Source: Staphylotrichum longicolle
Lineage: Eukaryota > Ascomycota > Sordariomycetes > Sordariales > Chaetomiaceae
Direction of reading: 5' to 3'
Length of the DNA stretch: 64,000 nucleotides
Assembly (NCBI GenBank): GCA_019096155.1
Contig: JAHCVI010000001.1
Location: 14,657,243-14,721,242, forward strand
Shown here one piece after another: positions 32,495-44,428 of this stretch; within the stretch, counting starts at the first letter, position 1, and the number at the start of each line of letters is the position of its first letter. The notes beneath the pieces are model-generated. The model was not told the origin of the DNA and made no database searches. It saw only the letters and a program-made list of their open reading frames with translations. Made by a program: the position numbers and the translations under genes.

Positions 32495-33174
32495 GTCGTC
32501 TGCTATTAACTGCCTGGGTTAGTGCTTATTTGCCGCACTGATACGACGTGTGGCAAGACGGTATCAATCCAACATGAACATACCTCGTGCTAATGGGTAC
32601 AGTACCAGGATGCCAACGAAGTGGGTGATGTAAAGTGAAGACAATCCCCAAGCCAAAGAAGACGGAAGACCTCCAGAGATGTTGAAACCCAATGTGGGGG
32701 GGGATTGAACCTGGAACTCAGTCACGGTGAGGAATGGAAGAGTGTTATGGGAACTCAACGACGCTTGTTGACCCGGAGGGGCGGGCAGGCAGCGGCAGGA
32801 CGTCGTTGCAGCCTGGAGGGGCACCCCACGCCAAGATCTTCGTCGCTGTTGGCTCTTCATTACCCCCCGAACCCACGGATCGTACATGGACTGGCTGCCG
32901 CGATCATCTAGAGATTCTCAACATTGTTTAAACAGGCACATAACTAACGCTTTAGAAGCTTGGTTGTTGAGTGCCAACCAGGGCGGTAATAGCCTGGCGT
33001 TTCACTTTGCCATTCGTTGTCCTAGGGTTCGCCTTCTACCGTTCCACAACAATGACAGATTCCTGGTCTTTGCAATTGTTTAAAAATGCGGTTACGTATA
33101 GGTCTTATCCCTAGCTACCAGTTCAGGACCATTTTGACGACACATGGACTTTGATGGGCAACCTCTCTGGTCCC
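32495..33174. other. intergenic region
   Basis: Upstream of the kinase-fold gene and downstream of the glycosyltransferase gene. No gene was recognised. Confidence 0.4.
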
Positions 33175-34681
33175 TCACCACGACTTCCCCTCGTACCCTA
33201 ATCCCTCCGTCTGCTCATCCCAGTCTCTCTCCAACCGCCACGCGTCACCCCCTTTGATCCCCACATTCGCGATATCACACCCACGGTGCCCCCACTTCTC
33301 CGCAAACACCGCCCGGCCCGTGTCAATCAACATCTTGACACCCTTCTCGAACCCGTCGGCATCCCGATAAAACGGCTCCCCCTGCCCACCCCTCTGCTTC
33401 ACCTGCCACGTATTGCGCCACGCATTACCCCCGCATACTTATCCTGCTCCATCCTCTCCGCGAGCTCGACCAGCCGTTCCCAACTCTCCACATACTTGTC
33501 GTTCCCCTTTCCCCCTCCCTACCCAACTCCCCGTCCCCCATCCCCGGCAGCGAAGCCCTGCTCCCCCTGATCCGCAACAGCGCCCCCACGTCCTCCATCA
33601 CGCTGCCCACGTCGTAGATCAGCCCGATGTCGCTCTCCCCCTGCGACCAGCCCGCCCACATCAGCCGCACGTACGTGTCGCAGTCGGACGCGTAGAAGGG
33701 GATGTGCGTGTCCCACCCGCCGACCGAGAGGACCGCGTCGCGGTTGACGAGGGTGAGGTGGTCGTACGCGAAGAAGTGGTGCGCCCACTTGAGCTGGTTG
33801 GCCGGGTTGGTGAGGTGCCGGAGGGTGCTGACCGCGTTGTCGTAGAGGGTCGGGGGAGCGATGGACGGGTGCGGGGTGGTGTCGTTTTCGTAGGTGAAGA
33901 CTACGAGGTCTTCGTGCGTCCAGAAGAAGTAGGGGAGGGAGCGGGCCAGGGCGGTCCAGAGGTAAAAGTTTTGGAGCTGGGAGAACGTGAGGAGGGTTGG
34001 TGTCTGGGAGAGGGATGGGGGTTAGCGCCGTGTTCCTGTGATGACTCGGGGTTTTTTATTTTCATATGGACTTACGATAATGACATTGACCCCTAGCATG
34101 CCAAGTTGTGTGTGGTTGAGGTAGAAGGGGTTCTGAAGCGTCAAGTTGCCATTCTGGTTCGCAAACATGACGCCCGTGTTCTCGACGACGTAGATGTCTT
34201 CAGGGGGCCACCCCGCCGCGATGTAGCTGACCACGCATTGCAGCAGCTGTGGCCAGTTGCGAGTGAAGCCGACAAACAGAGGTGTCTGTTCAGGGTAGTG
34301 CTTGCGAGGAGGACGGTTGGCCTTGGGCGCTCGGAGCAGACTCTGCTTGGGCGGTGGATTTCGAGAGAGCAGAGGGAATGGGTCTGGGACGGGACGAGAC
34401 ATTTCCGGGGCTGGTTTGTAGTACTTCTCCTGTGGTTTGGAGTTCTCGTTGCCCCAACCAAAGAGATCGGTTTCGAACATCTCGATTGGAGCTTGGTCTT
34501 GGCCAGCCAGACCTCCCTCCCCGATGTTAGCGTAGAGGGAGGCATAGCGGTCGTCCGCCCAGGAGACGGTGGCATCGAAGATCGAAAAAAGACTGCTAGG
34601 CAAGACAAAACAAATAGCCCAGGTAAAAATGACTAGAACTAGCAGCCGGTGCCGCGACCGAGGCGACAGGTACACAATCAT
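33175..34681 (-). CDS. type II membrane glycosyltransferase-like protein, frame-broken near its 3' end
   Basis: Exon 1 34076-34681, intron 34004-34075 (GTAAGT, CTAAC branch), exon 2 from 34003. An N-terminal signal anchor (LLVLVIFTWAICFVLP, residues about 13-30) is followed by a stem. The globular domain begins at LFVGFTRNWPQLLQCVVSYI with an IYVVENTG strand typical of GT-A folds. A likely DxD-type site is SDCDTYVRLMW. The C-terminal part (DKYVESWERLVELAERMEQD, then NAWRNTWQVKQRGG) lies in two other frames, with shifts at C4 33504-33507 and C5 33428-33432 on the plus strand. Each is explained by one missing base. Probably a Golgi enzyme; sugar and acceptor are unknown. Confidence 0.65.
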
Positions 34682-36053
34682 GATAACAGGGGGTCACTAC
34701 CTCTAGTTGTTCATGTGGTGATAGAGGTTGTCGAGGGTTTCCGAACAATGGATGGCGGGCACGGGAAGTGAGGGAACAACAGGCATTGCCCCTCAAGCTC
34801 CGTGACTCCGTTCACCGTATCTCTCATCCGATGACCTGCAGGCTTGACGCGCAAAGCTGCGGCCTGCATTCTTCCTTCTGATCAACGCGACATGGCAGAG
34901 ACGCTCAAAAAAGCTGGCGCAAGTAGTTCCAAGTCCCAACTCTCATACCCCCTCAGTGTAGCCCTCCAATGCCACTTAATAATTCACCAGCGCCCCAGTT
35001 TTGCCTGTGAGTCTAGAACGCCGGTCGTAATGAACGGAACCTGGGAGCCCAACCCCCCTTTCCCGGATGGCACGTTCCGCAACAAACAAGGGACGCGTAA
35101 TCGAAGAGCATGACCAGGGGAATGCTGACCACAACTCTAAAAAGCCAGCCTGGTCTCGCCCGTCTCAAATTTACAGCGTACCAACCCAGCGATGGCGAAA
35201 GGATGGTAAACCGGGTTCGTCAATGCTCCCGTTCAGGGGACGAAATTGCGACATGCAGAGAGCCAGACATGCAACGCAAAACAACTTTACACACAACAAG
35301 CGACATGTGCAGATGCAACAACGACGTCAACTCACACAACACCACCTCTCAATTGCTCTTTTTCCCGCTCGGTATTCTATCCGGCCCGAGCAAAGCTCAA
35401 TCACCGCTCTCTATCCCACACACCAACCCCTCCAACCAAAGAATTTCCACCACTAGTACAAAACGAAAATATACAGGACCCCGTCGAGGCAGTTCAGAAG
35501 AGAAATGAAGTAGTACTACTAGTAGTGAAAGTTGCGTATCGCGCGTGAAAAGAAACAGCGGGGAACGAAGCGAAGTGAAGTGAAACGACCGCTGAAAGAA
35601 ATAGAAAGAGGAGAAGAAGATGATGACAGCAATGCCATGTCCGCCTGTTGCTCGCATGCGCCCAAATCCAGCCGGGGGGTATGTAGCTGAAAGTGCCAAT
35701 GCCAAATCCACTCAAAGAAACCGACAACAAAACAAAGTGCTGGCAGCAGCCTGGGTTCCCAACAACCCCAACAAGAGATGACCACCCGACAGATATCTCT
35801 CTCTGCCTGTCCCCGCGGCCCCTCCGTCCATGATGCTTTCCTTGTACATGTACAGTGGTATACGACGGCAGTATATCCCCACAGAAAACAGCAGACAAAG
35901 ATAACAAAACAGGGAAAAAGGAAAGGGAGGGAGATCGGCGATGCAAGCCAGGTGAGATGGAATAACAAAAATCACAAAAGAGATCAACGCCCAATATCCG
36001 GTCCGGCCCAGTCCGGTCCATGCCGCGCACCCAAAAGTCCCATCACCTAAGCC
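34682..36053. other. intergenic region
   Basis: Upstream of the glycosyltransferase and 3' of DOCK. From 35450 to 36050 the sequence is A/G-rich, consistent with a U/C-rich 3' UTR of the minus-strand DOCK transcript. No gene was recognised. Confidence 0.4.
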
Positions 36054-39000
36054 CTACTCCTCATCCACACCCCTCAAACCGCCCGCCATCCCCCTCTCCT
36101 TACTACTCTTCTTTCCCAACCTCAAAATACTCAACCGCTTCCTCACACTCCCCACCCCATGCCCCATAATCGACGAATGCCCCTGCTGCTGCCCCTGCTG
36201 CTGCTGCCCCTGCACATGCGTCTCGTACACTCTCGGCTGATGGCCCTCCTTCTCACTGCCCCCTCCTCCACCGCCTGAATGAGACACAAACACGTCAGAC
36301 CCATTGTGGCCATTGCTGCCATTCACGTCCGCCCACGGGCTGCTGTCGGCGCCGCCGTTCAGGTTAGCACCACCCGTCTTGTCGGTGCCGTTGGTTTGGA
36401 CGTGGTGCAGGTTGTATCCCCCGCCCCCAGCACCGTGGCCTGCGCGGGCTGACGAGGTGCTGGCGTCGGGCGTGGTGGAGGGGATGGCGGGGATGGTGCG
36501 GAAGAAGCTTCTTCTGTTGCCGCTCGGCGCAGTGGTGGCGTCCTTTGCCGAGTGGGAGGCGTTGCTCTTGGTGCCGGAGGGCGGCTCTTCCTCGTGGATC
36601 GGGTCTGCCGCGCCGTTGACTTCCTTCGGGATGTGGTCCTTCTTACGGCCGCCTAGGAAGCTGAGGCGGGCGCCGCGCCCCGTGCGGGAGACGGGCTGGA
36701 CGGTGGCTTCTTCGGTGACACCGTTGGGAACGGCGGTGGCGGGGTTGGCGCGAGATGGAAGGCCGCCCAGGGTGGAGGGTGGTGAGCGCGGCCAGGTGGG
36801 GGAAGGGGTGTTGGTGTCGCGGACGGGTTGGACGGGGGTGAAGATTGAGATTTCGGGGGCGTAGGTTGTTTCAAAGACTGGGGGGCATCAGTTGGCATTC
36901 TCCTGCAAGTTGATCAGAAGACACTTACACCGCTGCAGATCCTCAACATGCCTCGTGAGGATCTCGTTCCCGCTCTTCACAAACGTCGCCAGACACCTCT
37001 TGAGCATGATCGCGTGGTCCACGAGCGCCATCTTGATGGCATTTTCCTGGGCATCCAGCTCCGGCACCTCGGCCTCTTCATCCTCCAGCTCCCTCGTCGG
37101 CGACCGCTCCCCCATGCGCGACATGCCGGGTATCAGGTCGCGGTACGCCACGACGCTGTTCTCCGAGTTGGGATTCACGCTGATGCCAACCGCATCGACC
37201 AGCAACTGCGCCGCCTCCTCCCCACCCTCGCCCTCCGCCACCTTCTTCTCGAGCGCCGACATCTCGACCGTCTTGCGCACGATGCGCTCGAGCGCCGTCT
37301 CCTTGGCTGACAGCCGCACCTCATGCACGGCGACGATCTCGCTGCGCCGCAGGATCGTCGGGAACGGCTCGGCCGTCGTGTACACAATCTTCTCGGCGTA
37401 GTGGTCCGTGACGGGGCCGCTGGTGTTGCGCTTCGAGCTGACCGAGAAGCTCTGCGGGTGCGCCGAGACGAGATAATCCCTAATGACCTGCGGCACCCGC
37501 GCGCGCTGGAAGACGTGGTGGCCGAGGTCCCGGTGCGGGCTGAGCGCCGAGATGACGAGGAACTGGCCCTCCACGTCGTCGATGTGCTCGCTCGTGACGA
37601 TGCGCGCCGAGGGATACATCTCCTGCATGCGGTCGGTGAAGCTCGAGGTGCGCTCGGCGGGTGAGCCCTCAAACACATACTCCTTGTCGCGCACGCTCGC
37701 TGGGAAGCCGAGACCCTTGAAGATGACCTTGAAGTACTTGGGCACCAGCTTGTCGCTCTTGGCGATGGTCTCGTAGATGCTGGCGATGGCGCGCTCGGTA
37801 CGCGCGAGCTTGGCAAAGTCGAACGTGTTCGTCTCGTACTGCGCCTGCAGCTCCTTGTAGGCGGCAAGGGCGCTGCTCCAGGCTTCGCCGTCCTCGAAGT
37901 GCTTAATCATGTCGAAGTAGATCCGCTCCTTGCGCTCAAAGTGGCTCTGTGCTGGGAACTCGGGGTCGTGGAGGGCTGGTGTCGTCCTGAGCGGGTCCCA
38001 GTCGTACACATCGGGGTGCAACCGCAGCGCCAGGCCGGCCTCCGCATGGTTCCTCGCGTCAGCCTGGAGGTTCGCAAGCTGGTGGACGTAGCGGATAAAG
38101 ATCTCCTCCTTCTGCATGTCGCGTAGGAACTCCATCAGCCGCAGCCGGTGAATGAGGTGCGACGCCTCGCCCGACCCATCTCCGCCATGCACCGCAACCA
38201 ACAAATCCAAGAACACATCCACCGTGTCAGTCAACTCCCGCAACGCCCCATAAAGCGGCTCCTCCTTGAGCCTCGCGAGCGGCTCGAACCTATCCAACAG
38301 CTCGCCCACAAACAGCTTCTGCAGGATGCTCTCCGTCAGCGGCTTCGTTTTGAAGTAGACATCCAAACAGTCAATCATCTCGGTCTGTATCACCGACAGG
38401 TCCTCGCTGAGCGTCCACTCGCTGACAATCATGGTCTGCAGCACCTCCACCGCCATCCGCCTCAGGCCCTCGTGCACGCTCAGACACAGCTCGACAATCG
38501 GCCCGACCAGCGTCGGCACGTACTGGACCTGGTACCCGCCCATCTTGGACAGTCCAAATCGGGCCCGTTCCTCCACCATCGTCTCCCACCCAATCGCCTC
38601 CCACGTCCTCCTCAGCAGGTCTGCGCCATGCTCCCTCACGTCCCCAGCAATCTTCCACACGGCGCGCCGCTTCTGCTCCGGGAACGTCTCAAGCGCGAGC
38701 GACGGGCTGCCGACCAGCTTGAGCAGCGTGGTAAAGAACAACTTCCACAGCTCCGTGTTGAAGTTCTCGGCCTCATCCGGGTGCGGGAGGAACGACTCGA
38801 GCAGGATACCGGCGAGGTACTGCAGGGTGCGCATGGTGGACTTGTGGTGGAAGATGTGCACGCTGAGCCAGTCGGCGGGGAAGGTTTCGCCCTGGAGGAT
38901 GCTCATGTGGACGCGCAGGCAGTTCTCGACGACGACGTGCAGGTCGTCCTCGGCCAGCTCGAGCTGCATGCCGCTGGGCGAGTTGGAGAGGGCAGATAAC

Positions 39001-42000
39001 ACGGCGGAGAGCTCGATGAGGGCCTCGTCAAAGATGGCTTCTTCGGCGATTGGTCTGGTGGGGAAAGGATACGACGTCGGAAAGAGGAGGGAGAGGCGGT
39101 CTCTGGGCTTCTTGGGGGCGGCCTGGATGGCGAGGTAGGACTGGATGATCTTGGGGATGTAGTCGGGGATTTCCGGGCCAAGATGATCGATCTGGCTGGC
39201 GAGGACAGAGCAGCAGAGGCGGACCTGCTCTTTCCAGAGGCCCGTGACGTCGTCGACATGGCCCCAGTGCGGCGCAATCCACCTGACCGTGTTGGCGCTC
39301 AAGGCAGAGCGTTGTTCTGGGTGGGAGAAAATGTCGAGCTTGGCGTAGTTGATGATCAGAACCAGCTTGTAAAGAACTAGCTTGCCTTTGACGCTGGAGC
39401 AGGAATCCATAAAATCAATGGCAATGTGCAGAATCTCCTCGGTAGAGAGCAAGCCTGCGAGCTCCGGGAGCCAAGTGTGAAAGTGCTGGACGGCCAGCGT
39501 CTGGCTACCGACGAGGACTGGCGCGCTGCTGCGCATCATGGCGTCGAGAGCCTTGAAGATGACACGCAGGTGCCGTGTGAAACCCGGGTTCGACCCCGAT
39601 ATTCCAATCCCTGCCTCTTTTGCCTTTTGTTGGTCGCGGCCGTGCGTGATGAACTTCAGGATATGCCTGGCGACCTTGAACGTGGCGCGAAGCTTCCGCG
39701 CAGTCTCCGGCTCAGTCGGCTTGGACAGAAGCCTAGTGAAGGACTTGACCAAGCAAAGAGTGGCAAAGGGGTAGTTGAACCTGCTCTCGGCGTACTGGTC
39801 GACCAGCGGAGCCAAGTTGAACCGCCTGTCGTGTACAATATCCAGCACCCTCACGAGCGCGTTGAAGACCAGATCTTCGTAGTCGTCGTTGCCAGAGTAT
39901 TCGCAGAGAATTCCGAACAGCGCATCCAGCACATCGTTCAGGAGCTTGACCACCTCAATCTCGGCGACGAATATGAACTGCTTGAGAAGCACAGGAATGC
40001 CCTCGCGAGACGAGTCCTTCCACGCCAACAAACCCAAGACGACCCTGTCCTGGGAGAACCTTGTGCTGCACAGATAGGTCTCAACGCGTACCATGGCAAG
40101 CGGGCCTGATGCCTCAGCCTGGTGCTCATCCTTGGCCTTGGCGGAAAAGGGGAGGCTCAGGTACCCGCCCTTGCCCTGCGCACCAGCTTGAGCCGTAGAG
40201 GTATGCTCATCCAACCGGTAGAGCAAGACGTTGTGCGTTGCGTCGCGAATAAACGCCTGTTGATCCCAAAGCGGCATGTATGCAACCGCAAACGGCGGGT
40301 TTGGCGCGTCTGCAAGATGCATCACGACGTGTCCCTGGTGGACGTCCTGCGGTGCAAGGACGAGTTTGATGGACTGCCGCCATGGGTCGCCGCGGTCGGT
40401 GACGACACTTTTCCACGTGCTGACGGCGTCGGCATTGGACGACGCATAGATACAGTTCTCTACCCGCTCACCCGTCGGCCTGCGAACTTCGAGGGTGATC
40501 TGGAGGTTGTTTCCGTGGAAGTGGTTCGGGAGCGCTGCTGGATTGGCTCCGTATCGAGAGAGCAGCGTTTGCCGGCCCAAGATGGCCTCGTCGATTGTCA
40601 GGTAAATGTCGGATCGGGGCTTTGTCGGGGCGCCCGAGAAGCCCATCTTGTTTGTTTTACAGATGCCGGACAGCACTGTGGGCGTTGCTTTGATCAGGGC
40701 GTCCGCATCCGGGTTGTTGAAAGCCCGCAGATGCACCTGCAAACGCTCTGCTCTCCTCGACTTCTCAAAGAAGCCTGTCTTGCTGTCCAAGATCTCTCGT
40801 ATTACCGGGTCACATTCCTCGCCATCCTGCCTCTCGGGTGTCTGCTTGGTCGACGGCGCCCAGATGCTAACGATATGCTCGACCTCCTCATCCTGCTTCA
40901 TGACGGAACTGAGTTTGAGCACGCCGACGCCGACGGTCCTATCGGCTGTCTGGGTGACGTGGCCGTCCACAGACGCACGCCCCGCCTTGGAATTGGCCGT
41001 ACTCGGGGGCGGCCCATCCCTGCTCTCGGCTCCTGCTGTGACCGGTGATACCGCCTCCTCGGGCTGCTCCGACAGCGAGTCGAGCCTGGCATTCCCCCTC
41101 GAAAACGCCGACCGGGTGCTCTTGCCCGCCCACATCAAGCTCCTACGCACTGATTTGTTTCCGGCCGACACAGGCGGCTTCGAGTGGTCCTTTGAGAATT
41201 GCGGCAGCGCCTGCGCCATGGTGCCGGACCGGGAACTGGGTTTGGCTGCCACGACTTGTTGCGGCGCGCGGATCTTGACGACGAGATACAGGTCCGACTC
41301 GATGGAGGAGACGTCGCCAATCTCGGTGGCGGTCAGGTCGGCGAAAAGGGTGCGCATCTGCAAGTTCCTGGCCAGGTGGACCATTTGCCCACCAGCGGGC
41401 ATCTCCACAATGTAGCTCTCCGAGAGGGGCGTCAAGGCTCCCCCCGCGGTTTTTGTGGCCAGGTAGAGGACCAGGGTGGTAGCATCGGTGGACGCGCCGG
41501 CGAAGCCTTTGATGTCGACCAGCAGGTGGTGTAGCGCAGTCAGCTCGGGCGTCTGTGTCGGCGTCTCGTCGAGCAGGCTCATGATGGACTGCAGCTTCGT
41601 TATTTCCACGACCGAGTCGTCCCCGGTAAGCACTCGGCCGCGCTCGTGCGGGTCGCGCACAATCACTTCCCCTCCGCAGAGCTTGTTGACACGGACCAGA
41701 TCCCATACTGTCTTCTCCCGAAGGATCTCATACTCCCAAGTCGTCAGTACATCGTGCAAGAACTGTTGCCGCGCCAAATTAAGGGTGTTGATCAGTCGCG
41801 ACATGGTGTCAAGCTTGGAGTATTGGCGCGACAGCAACAGCTCGTGCAGGTTGGTCGAATGCCATTCCCTCAGGCAGGACGCGATCTCGTCGATGAGCGG
41901 CTCGGAGGTCGAGGTCGGGGTCTCGTCGCCAATCTTCAGCATGGGCACCGGGGCCGGCGAGCGTGGCGCATTGGGGTCGCGCTTTACGGGCACCGAGAGC

Positions 42001-42473
42001 CGTCCGTGGGGGCCGTTGGGCAAGCCAGAATGGTCTCTCCATCCTTTGGTCGGCGAGGCCTTGGCCCCGTCTTTCCTCCTCTTCCTCGCAGCACTGTTGC
42101 CCTCTAGCCCACTCTTTGCCGAGTCGCCTCCTCCTGTTTGTACTGTTGGTTCGGGTGTTGCACCATCTTCGCTGTCTGGGTCGTTGTCGTTGGCCTCCTC
42201 GCTCTCGCCCAACACCTCGCGAACCTCGACGCAGCTCCGCGGGAAGATGCCACTAAAGACACGCGCCTCAAGAGTCTGTCCCTTGACGCTGGTCAAGCCA
42301 GCCAGCAGGCTCGGCGGCGCGACCAGGTACCCGCGGAGCCAATTGCCGTCAGGGGTCTCCTCGATAATGTACAGCTCATCGCCAAGCTCGAGCGGGAGGT
42401 CGGCCGGGCTCGAGGCGGCGAAGGGGAAGGTCGCTATGGCGAAGGCGATGCGAGGCAGCGGTTGCCAGGGCAT
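36054..42473 (-). CDS. DCK1: DOCK-family Rho/Rac guanine-nucleotide exchange factor
   Basis: Activates Rac/Rho GTPases for polarised growth, usually with an ELMO partner. Exons 36929-42473 and 36054-36877 (51-nt intron, GTAAGT donor, CCCCAG acceptor) give 2122 aa. Order: N-terminal SH3 (AIATFPFAASSPADLPLELG to GIFPRSCVEV, residues about 10-80), DHR-1/C2 region near 640-800 (DIYLTIDEAILGRQTLLSRY, VVMHLADAPNPPFAVAYMPL), an alpha-solenoid, and DHR-2 near 1430-1830 (EEIFIRYVHQLANLQADAR, YFKVIFKGLGFP, GKxx-like basic patches, DHAIMLKRCLATFV). The tail (exon 2) is disordered, Gln/Gly-rich and ends with a basic SVRKRLSILRLGKKSSKE. The reading frame is clean over 5.5 kb, in contrast to neighbouring frame-broken genes. 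Confidence 0.93.
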
Positions 42474-44428
42474 TGTGTCCGGCCGGACGGCATCTATGAC
42501 GGGTTCTCGAACGGGAATGCGTCGTTGTGGGTTTCACAAGCGGCTCGGAGGTTGATCCTGGAAGAAATTGGGCAGATGCGCGGGGCGGTCGGTCCAGCTG
42601 GGCGCTGCAGTGTCGAGTTCGTCCGACGTTGGTGTCGTCGTGCTCTCGTGGTCCGCGAGAGCCCTCAGACGGGTCTCAGAGCTGCGGTGATGGGGAGGGG
42701 TGGCAGCAGCCGGGTTGGTCGAGCGTCAGGATATTGCAATCGTCGCGAAATCCGTCTTCATCAGGGGCGCGTCGGTCGTCTCGGCCGATTTGCGGTGGGC
42801 CGTGGTCCGTCTCCAGGAAAAGGAGCGCCTATCGATCGTCTAACCGGGTGAATTCATCTGTCGAGGAGCTTTGACGCGGAGCGTGGGCGTGCGACGGCTG
42901 CAATGCAGGGAAGCTGCCTGTTCCCGATGTCAAACTGAATTTGGCGACCAGGGGAGGCCGATTTCAGGGCCCAGTTTTGAACCTTTCTTCGCAGCACCAA
43001 TGCGAGTTTCGAGAGGAAAAAAGGGTGGACCAACAACGTTGATCAAAAGTCGAACAAAAAGTTGGCCGAGAATGCGAAAGAAGCGACAAGAGAGCGCAGC
43101 ACTGCAATGACAAGCAGCGAAACAGCGAGTGGCACGACTTGGATCGGCAGTCAGCGACTCCAGCTCTGAGCGAACGGAAGAGCTTCGCTCCAGAACAAAC
43201 GTGGAAACCGGAGTGGGCACCATCCTTGGTGGTGGTTGCTGGGATTCCAAAATGTGGGAGGACCCAGCTTGCGCACGGACCCTCTTCGCGTGGTCTCGCC
43301 AATTGCAGCAAGCCAATTGATCCATGGGCCTGCTCGTCACAGACTCGCAGCTCAGGAATTGCAGGGATGCGAAGTGACATGCATTCAGCACGGGATACGA
43401 CGCACGGCGCAAGGGGTTTCATCAACACCAATTCACCTTTCTTGCTTGCTGAAGAAAGTGCAGGCGGGCAAGTGGGCAAGCGGCAGCTTTGAGGGGTTTT
43501 TATCTGCATTTTGAGCCTTTACGATTGTACAAAATTCTTGTTCGGCTCACAGATTTGTCCATCCGGCCCTGTTTGTTTTCCCAAAAAATTCAGGGGCAGA
43601 TTTCTTGGCTCCGTCGAGTTTGTGGGACCACTTCATCGTCCGAACCATGTCCAGGGACAATCGGACCCTGATTGGACCCCGACGGACCCTTGATTCTCGC
43701 CCATTGGAACTCCCCCGCTATCAGTGCGGAGGGGCAAGTGCTGCGTGTGTAATCTTTGCTGTGAAGGCATCAGCCAGCTTGTATCATGAAATGCTTATCA
43801 GAAATTCAGGAGATCAAAAACAAAATACCGTGACAGAACTCATCGAGTGAGAAAATCCAGGCCGGATCCGCAATCTGCAGAGCGATTTGTCCAATCGGGA
43901 AGTTTGTCAACATCAACATCAGCACAAAGAACATTTCCATCTTCTCCACGCCATCCGAAAATGCTTGTTTTTGTCAACTTCAAGCCGAGAACAAAACTGA
44001 AACACACCAGAGATTTAAACATTTGTAGGGCAATAACACAAGATAGTTGACGAAAGCATCTTTTCTCCAGGCAACTTCCCGCTGCATTCTCCCGCTCTGG
44101 ATGTGAGTGTTTAGGGGGAATCTCACAGAACTTTGCCCCATTTCTTTTCGCCGGACATCGGTAACAGGGAATACGAGGAGACAACACACAGTCAAGCAGC
44201 CACTGCAAGAGTAACGGGGCTAGGCCCAACAATTTGTCCATTGAACTGTCATGAGACATCAAACTATCGCTATGCATGGCTAACGTCGACTAACAAAAGA
44301 GAGACACAAAGGAAATACATCATGCCCACCGCATACACCCGTCAACATAATCGACACATCGTGCCATATATGGCCAGGTTTCCATCCTTCATCATCAGTC
44401 ACCAATCATCCAACATCACCATGGCACC
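42474..44428. other. long intergenic region
   Basis: 1.96 kb between DOCK (5' end) and the 44.4 kb gene (3' end), both minus. It should hold the DOCK promoter and leader. The right part (43.5-44.4 kb) is relatively A/T-rich. No coding exon, RNA or repeat was recognised. Confidence 0.4.

Noticed and set aside
36240..36275. Poly-Gly/Gln microsatellite-like repeat
   Set aside because: Ordinary low complexity in the disordered DOCK tail.
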